Below are positions 24,733 through 34,764 of a stretch of 42,368 bases of DNA, in pieces. The DNA lies in NCBI RefSeq assembly GCF_004348725.1, contig NZ_SMKR01000049.1:1-42368 (forward strand). The letters are read 5' to 3'. This DNA comes from Kribbella turkmenica. GTDB taxonomy: Bacteria > Actinomycetota > Actinomycetes > Propionibacteriales > Kribbellaceae. The notes below the pieces were generated by a model, which was not told the DNA's origin, did no database searches, and saw only the letters and a list, made by a program, of their open reading frames with translations. Both the position numbers and the translations under genes were made by a program. Within the stretch, counting starts at the first letter, position 1; the number at the start of each line of letters is the position of its first letter.

Positions 24733-25662
24733 GTGATGACCACGGAAACCCCACCCCAAGAGACTGCACCGGTCAGCGGCTTCTGGCGTCTGGTGCCGGA
24801 GCCGAGCCTGGACGTCGTACGGCGCTGGGGCTGGGCGTCCGTGGTCGCGAACATCGGCATCGTGCTGACCGGCGGACTGGTCCGGCTGACCGGCTCCGGC
24901 CTCGGCTGCCCGACCTGGCCGCAGTGCACCGACGAGTCGTACGTGCCGCACGGCGAGCTCGGCATGCACGGTGCGATCGAGTTCGGCAACCGGATGCTCG
25001 GGTTCGTGGTCGCGATCGTCGCGATCGGGACCTGGCTGGTGGTGATGCGGTACCGCCCGGTGCGCAAGGACCTGCGCCGGCTGGCGACCGCGGCCGCGCT
25101 CGGTGTCCCGCTGCAGGCGATCATCGGCGGCATCAGCGTGCTGACCGGGCTGAACCCGTGGATCGTGTCGGCACACTTCCTGGTCTCACCGATCATCATC
25201 ACGCTGACCGTGTCGATGATGCGCCGGTCGCGGACGAGCCCGTACCCGCACACTCCCCCGGTCGTCCGGGCGCTCGCCACCGCCAGTGTCGTCGCGGTCT
25301 GGCTGGCCGTTGCCCTCGGCACCTTGGTGACCGGGGCCGGCCCGCACTCAGGCGATCCGGAGACCGGCCGGAACGGGTTCGACGAGGAGCTGATCAGCCA
25401 GTTGCACGCGGACGTGGTGTTCGGCTTGCTGGGGATCACGATCGCGCTGGTGATCGCGACCCGGGTGACGGCGACCTCGCGGACGCTGCGGAAACTGGCC
25501 GCCTGGCTGCTCGCGATGGAACTGCTCCAGGGGGTCGTCGGCTTCACGCAGTACTTCACCGGACTCCCCTGGGTCCTGGTGCTGATCCACATGTTCTTCG
25601 CCGCGGTGCTGATCGCCCTGGTCACCGCCGTGTACGGCGAACGCGGCACGCCGGCCACCTAG
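24733..25662 (+). CDS. ctaA: Heme A synthase CtaA (COX15 family)
   Basis: 309 residues. Membrane enzyme that oxidises the C8 methyl group of heme O to give heme A for cytochrome c oxidase. The start is taken at GTG 24733; ATG 24736 and GTG 24727 are alternatives. About eight membrane helices. The paired cysteines of the external loop are present (GLGCPTWPQC, Cys59 and Cys65). Heme ligand histidines fall in GMHGAIEFGNRMLG (His79, with conserved Glu83), SAHFLVSP, QLHADVVFGLLG and LIHMFFAAVL. It is divergent in location from ctaB but both lie within 3 kb, and their products act in sequence. Confidence 0.93.
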   Translation: MMTTETPPQETAPVSGFWRLVPEPSLDVVRRWGWASVVANIGIVLTGGLVRLTGSGLGCPTWPQCTDESYVPHGELGMHGAIEFGNRMLGFVVAIVAIGTWLVVMRYRPVRKDLRRLATAAALGVPLQAIIGGISVLTGLNPWIVSAHFLVSPIIITLTVSMMRRSRTSPYPHTPPVVRALATASVVAVWLAVALGTLVTGAGPHSGDPETGRNGFDEELISQLHADVVFGLLGITIALVIATRVTATSRTLRKLAAWLLAMELLQGVVGFTQYFTGLPWVLVLIHMFFAAVLIALVTAVYGERGTPAT

Positions 25663-25672
25663 CCCGGCCGAG

Positions 25673-25715
25673 ACCCGGGACGCCTGGTCCGGTGAGTAGA
25701 CCTGACGCCCCGGGT
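25673..25715. terminator. Possible bidirectional terminator
   Basis: ACCCGGG (25673-25679) and CCCGGGT (25709-25715) can pair as a 7-bp GC-rich stem with a 29-base loop, between the convergent ends of ctaA and the ScyD-like gene. The long loop and lack of a T-run make this weak. Confidence 0.25.
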
Positions 25716-25720
25716 TGCTC

Positions 25721-26830
25721 TCAACGCTTCGCCACGACCTGCTGGACGGCCCCTGGGCCGAACAATGGTGACGAGACGTAGACCTTGCCTCTACTGCTGA
25801 TCGCCGTCCCGCCGGGCAGTGTCAGCTTCCCCGGCGCAAGCTCCAGCTTGTACCCGGCCTTGTGGTGCCTGCCGCGGAACTGGAGGTAGAGCGAGCCGAT
25901 CGGCGAGCCACCCATCTCCCACTTCAGCCAGCTCACCTTCGCCAGCTCAACGACCGCGAGGGTTCCGGCCGGTCCGCCGGCCAGGTCGACGATCGACGTG
26001 TAGCCGTCGGCGTACCGGGTGCACCGGCCCTTGTACGGGTTGGCAGGGTCGCAGACCGCGCCGTACGAACCGGGCTTGATCCGCCAGATCTGGGACGTCT
26101 TCGGCGTGGCCGGGAAGCCCCTGAGCTCACCGACGTACCAGTAGCCGTCCGAGCCGACCGTCACCGAGGTGGCGACGGCCTCGGCCGGCATCCTCGTCCC
26201 GGCCGGTGGCGCCTCCGCGCCGAGGCCGGCGGGAACCGTGACCGTGCGCGGCTTCAGCCGGGCGACGGTCTTGACGTAGCCGTTCGGCCAGACCCGGAGC
26301 AGGTCGTTGCCGGCCGCGTCCGCCACCAGGACGGTGCCGTCCTTCAGTGCGGCCACCCCGAACGGGTTGGACTCGGTCGCCGGACCCTCGGTGTTGTACG
26401 GGTCCGGATCCTTCAGTTGGTACTTGCCGATGTCGGCGATCTTCAGCGGCGCCTTGCCGGGCCGCAGTTTGTACAGTGTCGCGCCGCCCGGAGGCAGCGG
26501 GGCGCCCGGCTCCCCGCCGGCGCCGGTCAGGGCGTAGGTCACGCCCCACTTGCTGGTGTCGATCGCCGGTGCGAATCCACCCGGCACCTGGCCGAGCTTG
26601 CGGATCACGTGGCCGTTGTGCGCCCAGGCCTCGTAGACCGAGCCGTCGCCGACGCTGTAGACGATCTTCCCGCCGAAGGTGGCGACACCGCGTGGACTGT
26701 CCAGGCCGGAGACGACCGGCTTGACCGTGGTGCGGTACTTCGTACTGCCTGCTTCGGCCGGTGCGGCCACCAGCACGGATCCGGCGAGTGCCAGCGCTGC
26801 GACCGCGGCCAGACGTGTTCGTACCCCCAC
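25721..26830 (-). CDS. Secreted ScyD/ScyE-family beta-propeller protein
   Basis: 369 residues. A signal peptide is clear: MGVRTRLAAVAALALAGSVL, then VAAPAEA before the mature protein, with an AxA-type cleavage near residue 27. The mature part has repeated strands with GLDSPRGVATFGGKIVYSVG, GVAALKDGTVLVADAAGNDL, VTVGSDGYWYVGELRGFPAT and AISSRGKVYVSSPLFGPGAV, an NHL-like propeller as in the ScyD/ScyE family. Despite the family name there is no scytonemin cluster here, so its ligand is unknown. GTG 26828-26830 follows GGGGG; an ATG pair a few bases upstream is out of frame. It sits alone between ctaA and ctaB. Confidence 0.8.
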   Translation of the reverse strand: MGVRTRLAAVAALALAGSVLVAAPAEAGSTKYRTTVKPVVSGLDSPRGVATFGGKIVYSVGDGSVYEAWAHNGHVIRKLGQVPGGFAPAIDTSKWGVTYALTGAGGEPGAPLPPGGATLYKLRPGKAPLKIADIGKYQLKDPDPYNTEGPATESNPFGVAALKDGTVLVADAAGNDLLRVWPNGYVKTVARLKPRTVTVPAGLGAEAPPAGTRMPAEAVATSVTVGSDGYWYVGELRGFPATPKTSQIWRIKPGSYGAVCDPANPYKGRCTRYADGYTSIVDLAGGPAGTLAVVELAKVSWLKWEMGGSPIGSLYLQFRGRHHKAGYKLELAPGKLTLPGGTAISSRGKVYVSSPLFGPGAVQQVVAKR

Positions 26831-26949
26831 TGCGAACCCCCATCATTTGCGTCTCCCCAGACGTGGATCCCCCTCCACAGACCCTGACATCGCAACACCA
26901 GATCACGACCAGGTCAACGGGAAGACTCCCCGCGCAGGCAGGGCGACGC

Positions 26950-27915
26950 TCAGTGCAGCAGCGGATCGACGGCCGCGGCGATGAAGAGCAGGGCCAGGTA
27001 GATGTTCGAGAAGTGGAACAACCGCATCGGCCGCAGGGCCGCGCCCTCGGCGCCGGTGTGCGCCCTGAGCAACAGCCCGCGGGCCTCGCGGAGGAACAGC
27101 ACGCCGAGCGCGATCGCGGCCAGCGGGTAGACGAAACCGGTGTCGGCGATCGGCCAGAGAGCGATCGACGTGGCCACCATGACGACCGAGTACGCCATGA
27201 TCTGACGGGCGGTGGCGACGGGGGTGGCGACCACCGGAAGCATCGGTACGTCGACCGACGCGTAGTCCTCGCGGTAGCGCATGGCCAGCGCCCAGGTGTG
27301 CGGCGGCGTCCAGAAGAACACCACCCCGAACAGCACGAACGGCGTCCAGGCCAGCTCGTTGGTGACCGCGGTCCAGCCGATCAGGGTCGGGAAGCAGCCG
27401 GCGATCCCGCCCCAGACGATGTTCTGCACGGTCCGGCGCTTGAGCACCATCGTGTAGCCGAACACGTAGAAGGCATTGGCGGCGAGTGCGAGGACCGACG
27501 ACAGCCAGTTGACGAAGAGGCCGAGCTCCAGGGTCGCCAGGATGCCGAGGACGATGCCGAAGACGGTCGCCGAGCGCGGGCTGACCGCGTGCCGGGGCAG
27601 CGGGCGGCGCCTGGTCCGGCGCATCTGCTCGTCGATGTCGCGGTCGAGCACGCAGTTGATCGTGTTCGCGCTGCCGGCCGCCAGGATGCCGCCGACCAGG
27701 GTGGCGGCGACGACGCCGAGCTCCGGCACTCCCCCGGCGGCCAGGAACATCACCGGCACGGTGGTGATCAGCAGCAGCTCGATGATGCGCGGCTTGGTCA
27801 GACCGACGTACGCCTTCACCACGTCGCGCACCGACGGACGCGGAACTGCGGTGCCGTCCGGCATCTGCGTCGGGTACGACGTCGTCGCGGCTGGACGCGG
27901 GTCGACGGCCGTCAC
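26950..27915 (-). CDS. ctaB: Heme O synthase CtaB (protoheme IX farnesyltransferase)
   Basis: 321 residues from GTG 27913-27915, chosen because CGAGG is six bases upstream; a GTG two codons earlier is an alternative. Membrane prenyltransferase of the UbiA family that adds farnesyl to heme B. The first Asp-rich motif is NTINCVLDRDIDEQMRRT (about 83-100) and the second is YREDYASVDVPMLPVV. About nine membrane helices. It produces heme O for CtaA. It is divergent from tkt, as in other actinobacteria. Confidence 0.93.
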   Translation of the reverse strand: MTAVDPRPAATTSYPTQMPDGTAVPRPSVRDVVKAYVGLTKPRIIELLLITTVPVMFLAAGGVPELGVVAATLVGGILAAGSANTINCVLDRDIDEQMRRTRRRPLPRHAVSPRSATVFGIVLGILATLELGLFVNWLSSVLALAANAFYVFGYTMVLKRRTVQNIVWGGIAGCFPTLIGWTAVTNELAWTPFVLFGVVFFWTPPHTWALAMRYREDYASVDVPMLPVVATPVATARQIMAYSVVMVATSIALWPIADTGFVYPLAAIALGVLFLREARGLLLRAHTGAEGAALRPMRLFHFSNIYLALLFIAAAVDPLLH

Positions 27916-27921
27916 GAACAC

Positions 27922-28219
27922 CTCGAACTCAGTGGATTGACGCCGGACGTCCGGCGCTGACGGTTCGACAGTCTACGACGCCCCGTAGGAGGGGTTTGCC
28001 ACCCCCCTCGGTGAGTCACCGGTGTGACGTGGGAGACGCCGGGAACAACCACGCCGCGGTCCGGGTTCGGAGACTGTGGAAGGCGCCGGACGCCCGGGCG
28101 AGTAGGCTCGCTCACGGTGATGCGCGGGGGCGCGATCGCGACCGGCCGGTAGCTGCGGAGCGATCCCTTCGACGCTGACCAGACGGAGTTTCGCAGCCAT
28201 CGAGAGGAGCGCCGCCGGC
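27922..28219. promoter_or_regulatory. Divergent control region between ctaB and tkt
   Basis: 298 bases without a gene. On the minus strand TAGACT (27975-27970) is a good -10 for ctaB with a leader of about 48 bases. On the plus strand TAGGCT (28103-28108) could serve tkt with a leader of about 105 bases. Between them lies a perfect palindrome CGGTGA-G-TCACCG (28009-28021), near -46 for ctaB, which may be an operator. GGGG-tttgcca-CCCC (about 27991-28005) can also fold. GAGAGGAG at 28202-28209 is the tkt ribosome-binding site. Confidence 0.4.
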
Positions 28220-30433
28220 GTGACGGAGAAGACCAGCCCCAAGCTTGAATGGACCGAGCTCGACCAGCGCGCGGTCGACACCGTGCGGGTGCTCGCGATG
28301 GACGCGGTCGAGAAGGTCGGGAACGGCCACCCCGGTACGGCGATGAGCCTGGCGCCGGCGGCGTACCTGCTGTTCCAGAAGGTGATGCGGCACAACCCGG
28401 CCGACCCGACGTGGGCCGGCCGCGACCGGTTCGTCCTCTCGGCGGGCCACTCCAGCCTCACCCTGTACATCCAGCTGTACCTGGCCGGTTTCGGCCTCGA
28501 GCTGGACGACCTGAAGGCGCTGCGGACCTGGGGCAGCCTGACCCCGGGCCACCCGGAGCACGGCCACACCAAGGGTGTCGAGACCACCACCGGTCCGCTC
28601 GGCCAGGGTGTCGGCAACGCGGTCGGCATGGCGATGGCGGCCCGGCGTGAGCGCGGTCTGTTCGACCCGGAGACGCCGAAGGGCGAGAGCCTGTTCGACC
28701 ACCAGATCTACGTGGTCGCCTCCGACGGCGACCTCGAGGAAGGCGTCTCGTCCGAGGCGTCCTCGCTGGCCGGCCACCAGAAGCTCGGCAACCTGACGGT
28801 GATCTACGACGCCAACAAGATCTCCATCGAGGACGACACCGACATCGCGTTCTCCGAGGATGTGGCGGCTCGCTACGAGGCGTACGGCTGGCACGTCCAG
28901 ACCGTCGACTGGACCGCGGGCGGCACCGGCTACGAGGAGGACGTCCAGGCCCTGTACGACGCCCTGGAGGCGGCCCGCGCGGTCACCGACAAGCCGAGTT
29001 TCATCCGGCTGCACACGATCATCGGCTGGCCGGCCCCGAACAAGCAGAACACCGGCAAGATCCACGGCTCGGCCCTCGGCGCCGAGGAGGTGGCCGCGAC
29101 CAAGAAGGTGCTCGGCTGGGACCCGGAGCAGACCTTCCAGGTCGCCGACGAGGTGATCGCGCACACCCGCAAGGCGCTGGAGCGCGGCAAGGCCGCCCAG
29201 GACGAGTGGCAGATCCGGTTCGAGGACTGGAAGGCCGCGAACGCGGAGCGGGCCGAGCTGTTCGCGCGGCTGGAGAACCGGGAGCTCCCGGCCGGCTGGA
29301 AGGACGCGCTGCCGAGCTGGGACGCCGACGCGAAGGGCGTCGCGACCCGGGCGGCCTCCGGCGAGGTGCTGACCAAGCTGACGCCGGGCCTGCCCGAGCT
29401 CTGGGGCGGCTCCGCCGACCTGGCCGGCTCGAACAACACCACCCCGAAGGGCCAGCCGTCGTTCATCCCCGCCGAGTTCTCCACCAAGGAGTTCCAGGGC
29501 GACGAGTACGGCCGGGTCCTGCACTTCGGCATCCGCGAGCACGGCATGGGCTCGATCCTCAACGGCATCGCACTGCACGGCGGCACCCGCCCGTACGGCG
29601 GCACGTTCCTGGTCTTCAGCGACTACATGCGGCCGGCCGTCCGGCTGGCCGCGCTGATGAAGCTGCCGGTCACCTACGTGTGGACGCACGACTCGATCGG
29701 CCTCGGCGAGGACGGGCCGACCCACCAGCCGATCGAGCACCTCGCGGCGCTGCGGGCGATCCCCGGCCTGGACGTCGTCCGGCCCGGCGACGCGAACGAG
29801 ACCGCGGCCGCGTGGGCCGCGATCCTGGAGCACACCGACCGCCCGGCCGGCCTGGCGCTGACCCGGCAGAACGTGCCGGTCTTCCCGCGCGGCACGGACG
29901 GTTTCGCCACCACGGAGAACGTCAGGAAGGGCGGCTACACGCTGCTCGACACCGACGGCACGCCGGACGTGGTGCTGATCGGCACCGGCTCCGAGGTGCA
30001 GCTGGCGGTCGAGGCCCGGAACAAGCTGGCCGGCGTGGGCATCAAGGCCCGGGTCGTGTCGATGGTCTCGCGGGAGTGGTTCGACGAGCAGGACGACGCG
30101 TACCGCGACTCGGTCATCCCGCCGCAGGTCCGGGCGCGGGTCTCGGTCGAGGCCGGGGTCGCGCTGGGCTGGCGCGAGGTCGTCGGCGACGCCGGCCGCA
30201 GCGTGAGCCTGGAGCACTTCGGCGCCTCCGCCGACTACAAGGTCCTGTACGACGAGTTCGGCATCACCGCCGACGCCGTCGTCCAGGCCGCCAAGGACAG
30301 CATCGCCGCCGCCGCGGAACTCGGCGGCTCCGGGGTCCCGGCCGGCCGCCGTCCGGCGGGCGGGATCGGCCCCGGCGACGACCCGGCGGTGAGCGCCGAC
30401 CCGGACGCCGACGCCACCAACGAGCGCAACTGA
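28220..30433 (+). CDS. tkt: Transketolase
   Basis: 737 residues. TPP-dependent enzyme that moves two-carbon units between sugar phosphates in the non-oxidative pentose phosphate pathway. Near the N-terminus is [13 protein letters not shown], and the TPP motif runs from [20 protein letters not shown] to [12 protein letters not shown] (about 167-205). The pyrimidine domain has [16 protein letters not shown] and [20 protein letters not shown]. The C-terminal domain is complete. A 35-40 residue Gly/Pro/Asp-rich tail after AELGGSG is longer than usual for this enzyme (about 700 residues). GTG start with GAGAGGAG upstream. First gene of tkt-tal-pgi-zwf-opcA-pgl. Confidence 0.96.
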   Translation: MTEKTSPKLEWTELDQRAVDTVRVLAMDAVEKVGNGHPGTAMSLAPAAYLLFQKVMRHNPADPTWAGRDRFVLSAGHSSLTLYIQLYLAGFGLELDDLKALRTWGSLTPGHPEHGHTKGVETTTGPLGQGVGNAVGMAMAARRERGLFDPETPKGESLFDHQIYVVASDGDLEEGVSSEASSLAGHQKLGNLTVIYDANKISIEDDTDIAFSEDVAARYEAYGWHVQTVDWTAGGTGYEEDVQALYDALEAARAVTDKPSFIRLHTIIGWPAPNKQNTGKIHGSALGAEEVAATKKVLGWDPEQTFQVADEVIAHTRKALERGKAAQDEWQIRFEDWKAANAERAELFARLENRELPAGWKDALPSWDADAKGVATRAASGEVLTKLTPGLPELWGGSADLAGSNNTTPKGQPSFIPAEFSTKEFQGDEYGRVLHFGIREHGMGSILNGIALHGGTRPYGGTFLVFSDYMRPAVRLAALMKLPVTYVWTHDSIGLGEDGPTHQPIEHLAALRAIPGLDVVRPGDANETAAAWAAILEHTDRPAGLALTRQNVPVFPRGTDGFATTENVRKGGYTLLDTDGTPDVVLIGTGSEVQLAVEARNKLAGVGIKARVVSMVSREWFDEQDDAYRDSVIPPQVRARVSVEAGVALGWREVVGDAGRSVSLEHFGASADYKVLYDEFGITADAVVQAAKDSIAAAAELGGSGVPAGRRPAGGIGPGDDPAVSADPDADATNERN

Positions 30434-30468
30434 CAACACCACAACAGAACATTCGGAGGGCTTCGGAC

Positions 30469-31590
30469 ATGAACGATCGCTTGAAAGCACTCGCCGACGC
30501 GGGTGTCTCCATCTGGCTCGACGACCTCTCCCGGCAGCGGCTGACCAGCGGCGGCCTGGAGACGCTGATCCACGACTCGCACGTCAGCGGGGTGACCACC
30601 AACCCGACGATCTTCGCCAAGGCGATCTCCGACGCCGACGCGTACGCCGAGCAGGTGTCCCGGCTGGCGGCCGAGGGGGCCTCGACCGACGAGGCCATCC
30701 GGGCCATCACCACCGACGACGTCCGGGACGCGGCGGACCTGTTCAAGCCGGTGTACGACGCCACCGACACCGTCGACGGCCGGGTCTCGATCGAGGTCGA
30801 GCCCGGCCTGGCGCGGGACACCGAGAAGACGATCTCCCAGGCCAAGGAGCTGTGGGAGACCGTCGGCCGCGACAACGTGTTCGTGAAGATCCCGGCCACC
30901 AAGGAGGGCCTGCCGGCGATCACCGAGACGCTGGCAGCGGGCATCAGCGTGAACGTGACGCTGATCTTCTCCCTCGACCGTTACAAGGCGGTCGCGGACG
31001 CGTTCCTGTCCGGCGTGGAGAAGGCGATCGAGAACGGGCACGACGTGACCAAGCTGGCCAGCGTCGCGTCGTTCTTCGTCAGCCGGGTCGACACCGAGGT
31101 GGACAAGCGATTGGACGCTCTCGCCGGCACCGCCTCCGAGGACGCAGCGAAGGCGCTGAAAGGCAAGGCCGCGATCGCCAACGCCCGGCTGGCGTTCCAG
31201 GCGTACGAGGAGATCTTCTCCTCCGACCGCTGGCGTGAGCTCGAGTCCGCCGGCGCCAAGCCGCAGCGGCCGCTGTGGGCGTCGACCGGCGTGAAGGACC
31301 CGGCGTACCCGCCGACCCTGTACGTCGACAACCTGGTCACCCGGGGCGTGGTCAACACGATGCCCGAGGCAACGATCAGGGCGGCCGCCGAGCAGAGCGA
31401 GGTCACCGGTGACACCGTCCGCGGCGACTACGAGGCCGACCGCAAGGTGATCGCCGACCTGGAGAAGCTGGGCATCTCCTACGACGAGGTCGTGCAGGTG
31501 CTCGAGGACGAGGGCGTGGCCAAGTTCGCCGCGTCCTGGTCGGAGCTGCAGGACACCGTCACCGCGGCCCTGAAGGGTGCCGCCAAGTGA
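30469..31590 (+). CDS. tal: Transaldolase
   Basis: 373 residues from ATG 30469, with GGAGGG at 30455-30460. The frame is open far upstream, but only as a shadow of tkt. It moves a dihydroxyacetone unit between sugar phosphates through a Schiff base. The catalytic lysine is in VFVKIPAT (about 138-145), and the N-terminal signature is [35 protein letters not shown] and [20 protein letters not shown] segments match the longer actinobacterial transaldolase class. The stop overlaps the pgi start as GTGA. Confidence 0.96.
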   Translation: MNDRLKALADAGVSIWLDDLSRQRLTSGGLETLIHDSHVSGVTTNPTIFAKAISDADAYAEQVSRLAAEGASTDEAIRAITTDDVRDAADLFKPVYDATDTVDGRVSIEVEPGLARDTEKTISQAKELWETVGRDNVFVKIPATKEGLPAITETLAAGISVNVTLIFSLDRYKAVADAFLSGVEKAIENGHDVTKLASVASFFVSRVDTEVDKRLDALAGTASEDAAKALKGKAAIANARLAFQAYEEIFSSDRWRELESAGAKPQRPLWASTGVKDPAYPPTLYVDNLVTRGVVNTMPEATIRAAAEQSEVTGDTVRGDYEADRKVIADLEKLGISYDEVVQVLEDEGVAKFAASWSELQDTVTAALKGAAK

Positions 31591-33188
31591 CCGAGCTGAC
31601 TGTCAACGCGTACGGCGAAGGCTGGCGCGAGGTCGTCGACCAGCTGGTCGACGAGAAGGTCGCCTCCCGGATCGCGGCCAAGGACGCCACCACGTGGGGT
31701 CCGGAGGCCGAGTCCGAGTCGGCCATCCGGCTGAACTGGGTCGACCTGCACGAGTCGTCGCGCCCGCTGCTGGCCGAGATCGAGGCCCTGCAGGCCGACC
31801 TGCGGTCCGAGGGCCTGGACCGGATCGTGCTGTCCGGCATGGGGGGCTCGTCGCTGGCGCCCGAGGTGATCACCCGGACCGCCGGGGTGGACCTGGTCGT
31901 ACTGGACTCCACCGACCCGAGCGTGGTCGGCCGGGCGCTGGCCGGAGACCTGCGGAGGACGGTCGTGGTGGTGTCCAGCAAGTCCGGTGGCACGGTCGAG
32001 ACCGACAGCCACCGGCGGGCGTTCGTCAAGGCGTTCACCGACGCCGGGATCGACCCGGCCGGGCGGATCGTCGTGGTGACCGACCCGGGGTCGCCGTTCG
32101 AGAAGCTGGCCGCCGACGAGGGCTACCGCAAGACGTTCCTGGCCGACCCGCACGTCGGCGGCCGCTACAGCGCGCTGACGGCGTTCGGTCTGGTCCCGTC
32201 GGCGCTGGCCGGTGCGGACGTGGCCGAGCTGCTCGACCAGGCCGCCGAGGCGGCTCCCGCGCTGCAGGCCGACGACGCGTCGAACCCGGCGCTCGTCCTC
32301 GGCGCCGTCCTGGCGGCCAGCCCGGGCCGCGACAAGGTGGTCATCGCCTCCGGCGGCTCGTCGATCGTCGGCTTCCCCGACTGGGCCGAGCAGTTGATCG
32401 CGGAGAGCACCGGCAAGAACGGCACCGGCGTACTGCCGGTCGCCGTGGAGAGCCTGGAGGCGCCCGAGCTGCACAGCGGTGCGGGTGACCTTGTGCACGC
32501 GCTGCTCGCGGCCGACACCAGCTCGGCGAGCGTCGCCTCCGGCACGCCGACGGTCGTCACCACCGGTTCGCTCGGTGGCCAGTTCCTGCTGTGGGAGACG
32601 GCGACCGCGGTGGCCGGCTACCTGCTGGGAATCAACCCGTTCGACCAGCCGGACGTGGAGAGCGCGAAGCAGGCCGCGCGTGGCCTGCTCGACGCACAGC
32701 CCGAGCCCGAGCCGGCGGCGTTCACCGACGGCGCGGTCGAGGTCCGTGGTTCCGAGGGACTGCTGGACGGCGTCGACTCGCTCCAGGGCGCGGTCGACGT
32801 TCTGCTCGGCAAGCTCGACGAGAAGAGCTACCTGGCCGTGATGGCGTACCTGGACTCCGAGCGGGACGCCTCGCTGGCCGGGCTCCGGCCGGCGCTGGCG
32901 ACCCGGACGGGCCGCCCGGTGACCTTCGGCTGGGGTCCGCGGTTCCTGCACTCCACCGGCCAGTACCACAAGGGCGGCCACCCGGAGGGCGTGTTCCTGC
33001 AGATCACCGCGGCACACCCCGAGGACGTGGAGATCCCCGACCGGCCGTTCACGTTCGGCACGCTGATCTCGGCCCAGGCGGCCGGTGACGCGAACGTGCT
33101 GGCCGAGCGCGGCCGCCCGGTCCTGCGGCTCAACCTGACCGACCCCGCGAACGGCGTACAGCAACTCCTGTCCCTGTTCGGCAACTAA
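31587..33188 (+). CDS. pgi: Glucose-6-phosphate isomerase
   Basis: 533 residues. Interconverts glucose 6-phosphate and fructose 6-phosphate, linking glycolysis with the pentose phosphate genes around it. Two SIS-type domains: [16 protein letters not shown] (about 81-96), then [16 protein letters not shown] (about 131-146) for phosphate binding, and the C-terminal [20 protein letters not shown] (about 454-473) with the catalytic His/Lys area. The sequence belongs to the divergent actinobacterial form often found in this operon. GTG 31587 overlaps the tal stop as GTGA. Confidence 0.9.
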   Translation: MTELTVNAYGEGWREVVDQLVDEKVASRIAAKDATTWGPEAESESAIRLNWVDLHESSRPLLAEIEALQADLRSEGLDRIVLSGMGGSSLAPEVITRTAGVDLVVLDSTDPSVVGRALAGDLRRTVVVVSSKSGGTVETDSHRRAFVKAFTDAGIDPAGRIVVVTDPGSPFEKLAADEGYRKTFLADPHVGGRYSALTAFGLVPSALAGADVAELLDQAAEAAPALQADDASNPALVLGAVLAASPGRDKVVIASGGSSIVGFPDWAEQLIAESTGKNGTGVLPVAVESLEAPELHSGAGDLVHALLAADTSSASVASGTPTVVTTGSLGGQFLLWETATAVAGYLLGINPFDQPDVESAKQAARGLLDAQPEPEPAAFTDGAVEVRGSEGLLDGVDSLQGAVDVLLGKLDEKSYLAVMAYLDSERDASLAGLRPALATRTGRPVTFGWGPRFLHSTGQYHKGGHPEGVFLQITAAHPEDVEIPDRPFTFGTLISAQAAGDANVLAERGRPVLRLNLTDPANGVQQLLSLFGN

Positions 33189-33213
33189 GACAAGTCTCGG
33201 AGGGACGCGGCTG

Positions 33214-34764
33214 ATGACCGCTGAGCTCGACGCAGAGCCGACCGGCCCGGTCAACCCGCTGCGGGATCCGCAGGACCGGCGGCTACCGCGGATCGCCGGG
33301 CCGTGCAGCCTGGTGATCTTCGGGGTCACCGGGGACCTGGCCCGCAAGAAGCTGATGCCGGCGGTGTACGACCTGGCGAACCGGGGGCTGCTGCCGCCGG
33401 GCTTCGCCCTGGTCGGCTTCGCCCGGCGCGACTACACGAACCAGGACTTCGCCCAGATCGTGCACGACTCGGTGAAGGAGCACGCCCGGACCCCGTTCCG
33501 CGAGGAGGTCTGGCAGCAGCTGGCCGAGGGCTTCCGGTTCGTGCCGGGCGACCTGACCGACGACGAGGCGTTCAAGCGGCTGCGGGAGACCGTGGACGAG
33601 CTGGACGTGAACCGCGGCACCGGCGGCAACCACGCGTTCTACCTGTCCATCCCGCCCGGCCTGTTCCCCGAGGTCGTCCGGCAGCTGTCCGAGCACGGGC
33701 TGACCGACGAGGTCCCCGGTTCGTGGCGGCGGGTGGTGATCGAGAAGCCGTTCGGTCACGACCTGAAGAGCGCCCGTGAGCTGAACCAGGTGGTCGAGTC
33801 GGTCTTCCCGCCGGAGGCGGTGTTCCGGATCGACCACTATCTGGGCAAGGAGACCGTGCAGAACATGTTGGCGCTGCGGTTCGCCAACTCGATGTTCGAG
33901 CCGGTGTGGAACAGCCACTACGTCGACCACGTCCAGATCACCATGGCCGAGGACATCGGGATCGGCGGCCGGGCCGGGTACTACGACGGCATCGGCGCGG
34001 CCCGCGACGTGATCCAGAACCACCTGCTCCAGCTGCTCGCGCTGGTGGCGATGGAGGAGCCGGTCAGCTTCGACGCCTGGTCGCTACGGCAGGAGAAGAA
34101 GAAGGTGCTCGCGGCCGTGAAGCTGCCCGCACGCCTCGACCTGCACACCGCCCGCGGCCAGTACGCGCCCGGCTGGGCCGGCGGTGTCAAGGTGAAGGGT
34201 TACCTGCAGGAGGACGCGATCCCGCCGGACTCCGCGACGGAGACGTTCGCGGCGCTCCGGGTGGACGTGGACACGCGCCGCTGGGCCGGCGTCCCGTTCT
34301 ACCTGCGCACCGGCAAGCGGCTCGGCCGCCGGGTCACCGAGGTCGCGGTCATGTTCAAGCGCGCGCCGCACCTGCCGTTCAGCAAGACCGCGACCGAGGA
34401 ACTCGGCCAGAACGCGCTGGTGCTGCGGATCCAGCCGGACGAGGGCATCACCATGCGGTTCGGCGCCAAGGTGCCCGGCACCGCGATGGAGATCCGCGAC
34501 GTGAACATGGACTTCGCGTACGGCGGCTCCTTCACCGAGAGCTCACCGGAGGCGTACGAGCGGCTGATCCTCGACGTCCTGCTCGGCGACCCGCCGCTGT
34601 TCCCGCAGCACACCGAGGTCGAGCTGGGCTGGAAGATCCTCGACCCGGTGATCGGCTACTGGGCCGCGCACGGCACGCCGGAGCAGTACGCGTCCGGCGG
34701 TTGGGGCCCGGACTCCGCCCACGAGATGCTCGCCCGCGACGGACGCGCCTGGAGGCGGCCATGA
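33214..34764 (+). CDS. zwf: Glucose-6-phosphate 1-dehydrogenase
   Basis: 516 residues. First enzyme of the oxidative pentose phosphate branch. The nucleotide-binding motif is GVTGDLARKKLMPAVYDL (37-54), the second motif is EKPFGHDLKSA (about 177-187), and the active site is FRIDHYLGKETVQNML (about 205-220), where lysine and histidine bind substrate. ATG 33214 follows CGGAGGGA. The last base of the gene overlaps opcA by ATGA. Actinobacterial Zwf is activated by OpcA, encoded next. Confidence 0.97.
   Translation: MTAELDAEPTGPVNPLRDPQDRRLPRIAGPCSLVIFGVTGDLARKKLMPAVYDLANRGLLPPGFALVGFARRDYTNQDFAQIVHDSVKEHARTPFREEVWQQLAEGFRFVPGDLTDDEAFKRLRETVDELDVNRGTGGNHAFYLSIPPGLFPEVVRQLSEHGLTDEVPGSWRRVVIEKPFGHDLKSARELNQVVESVFPPEAVFRIDHYLGKETVQNMLALRFANSMFEPVWNSHYVDHVQITMAEDIGIGGRAGYYDGIGAARDVIQNHLLQLLALVAMEEPVSFDAWSLRQEKKKVLAAVKLPARLDLHTARGQYAPGWAGGVKVKGYLQEDAIPPDSATETFAALRVDVDTRRWAGVPFYLRTGKRLGRRVTEVAVMFKRAPHLPFSKTATEELGQNALVLRIQPDEGITMRFGAKVPGTAMEIRDVNMDFAYGGSFTESSPEAYERLILDVLLGDPPLFPQHTEVELGWKILDPVIGYWAAHGTPEQYASGGWGPDSAHEMLARDGRAWRRP

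Noticed and set aside
28112..30490. Minus-strand open frame of 792 codons opposite tkt
   Set aside because: Shadow of the clearly recognised transketolase; its translation is low-complexity Arg/Val/Asp-rich.
31479..33347. Minus-strand open frame of 622 codons opposite pgi
   Set aside because: Shadow of the glucose-6-phosphate isomerase gene, with no recognisable motifs.
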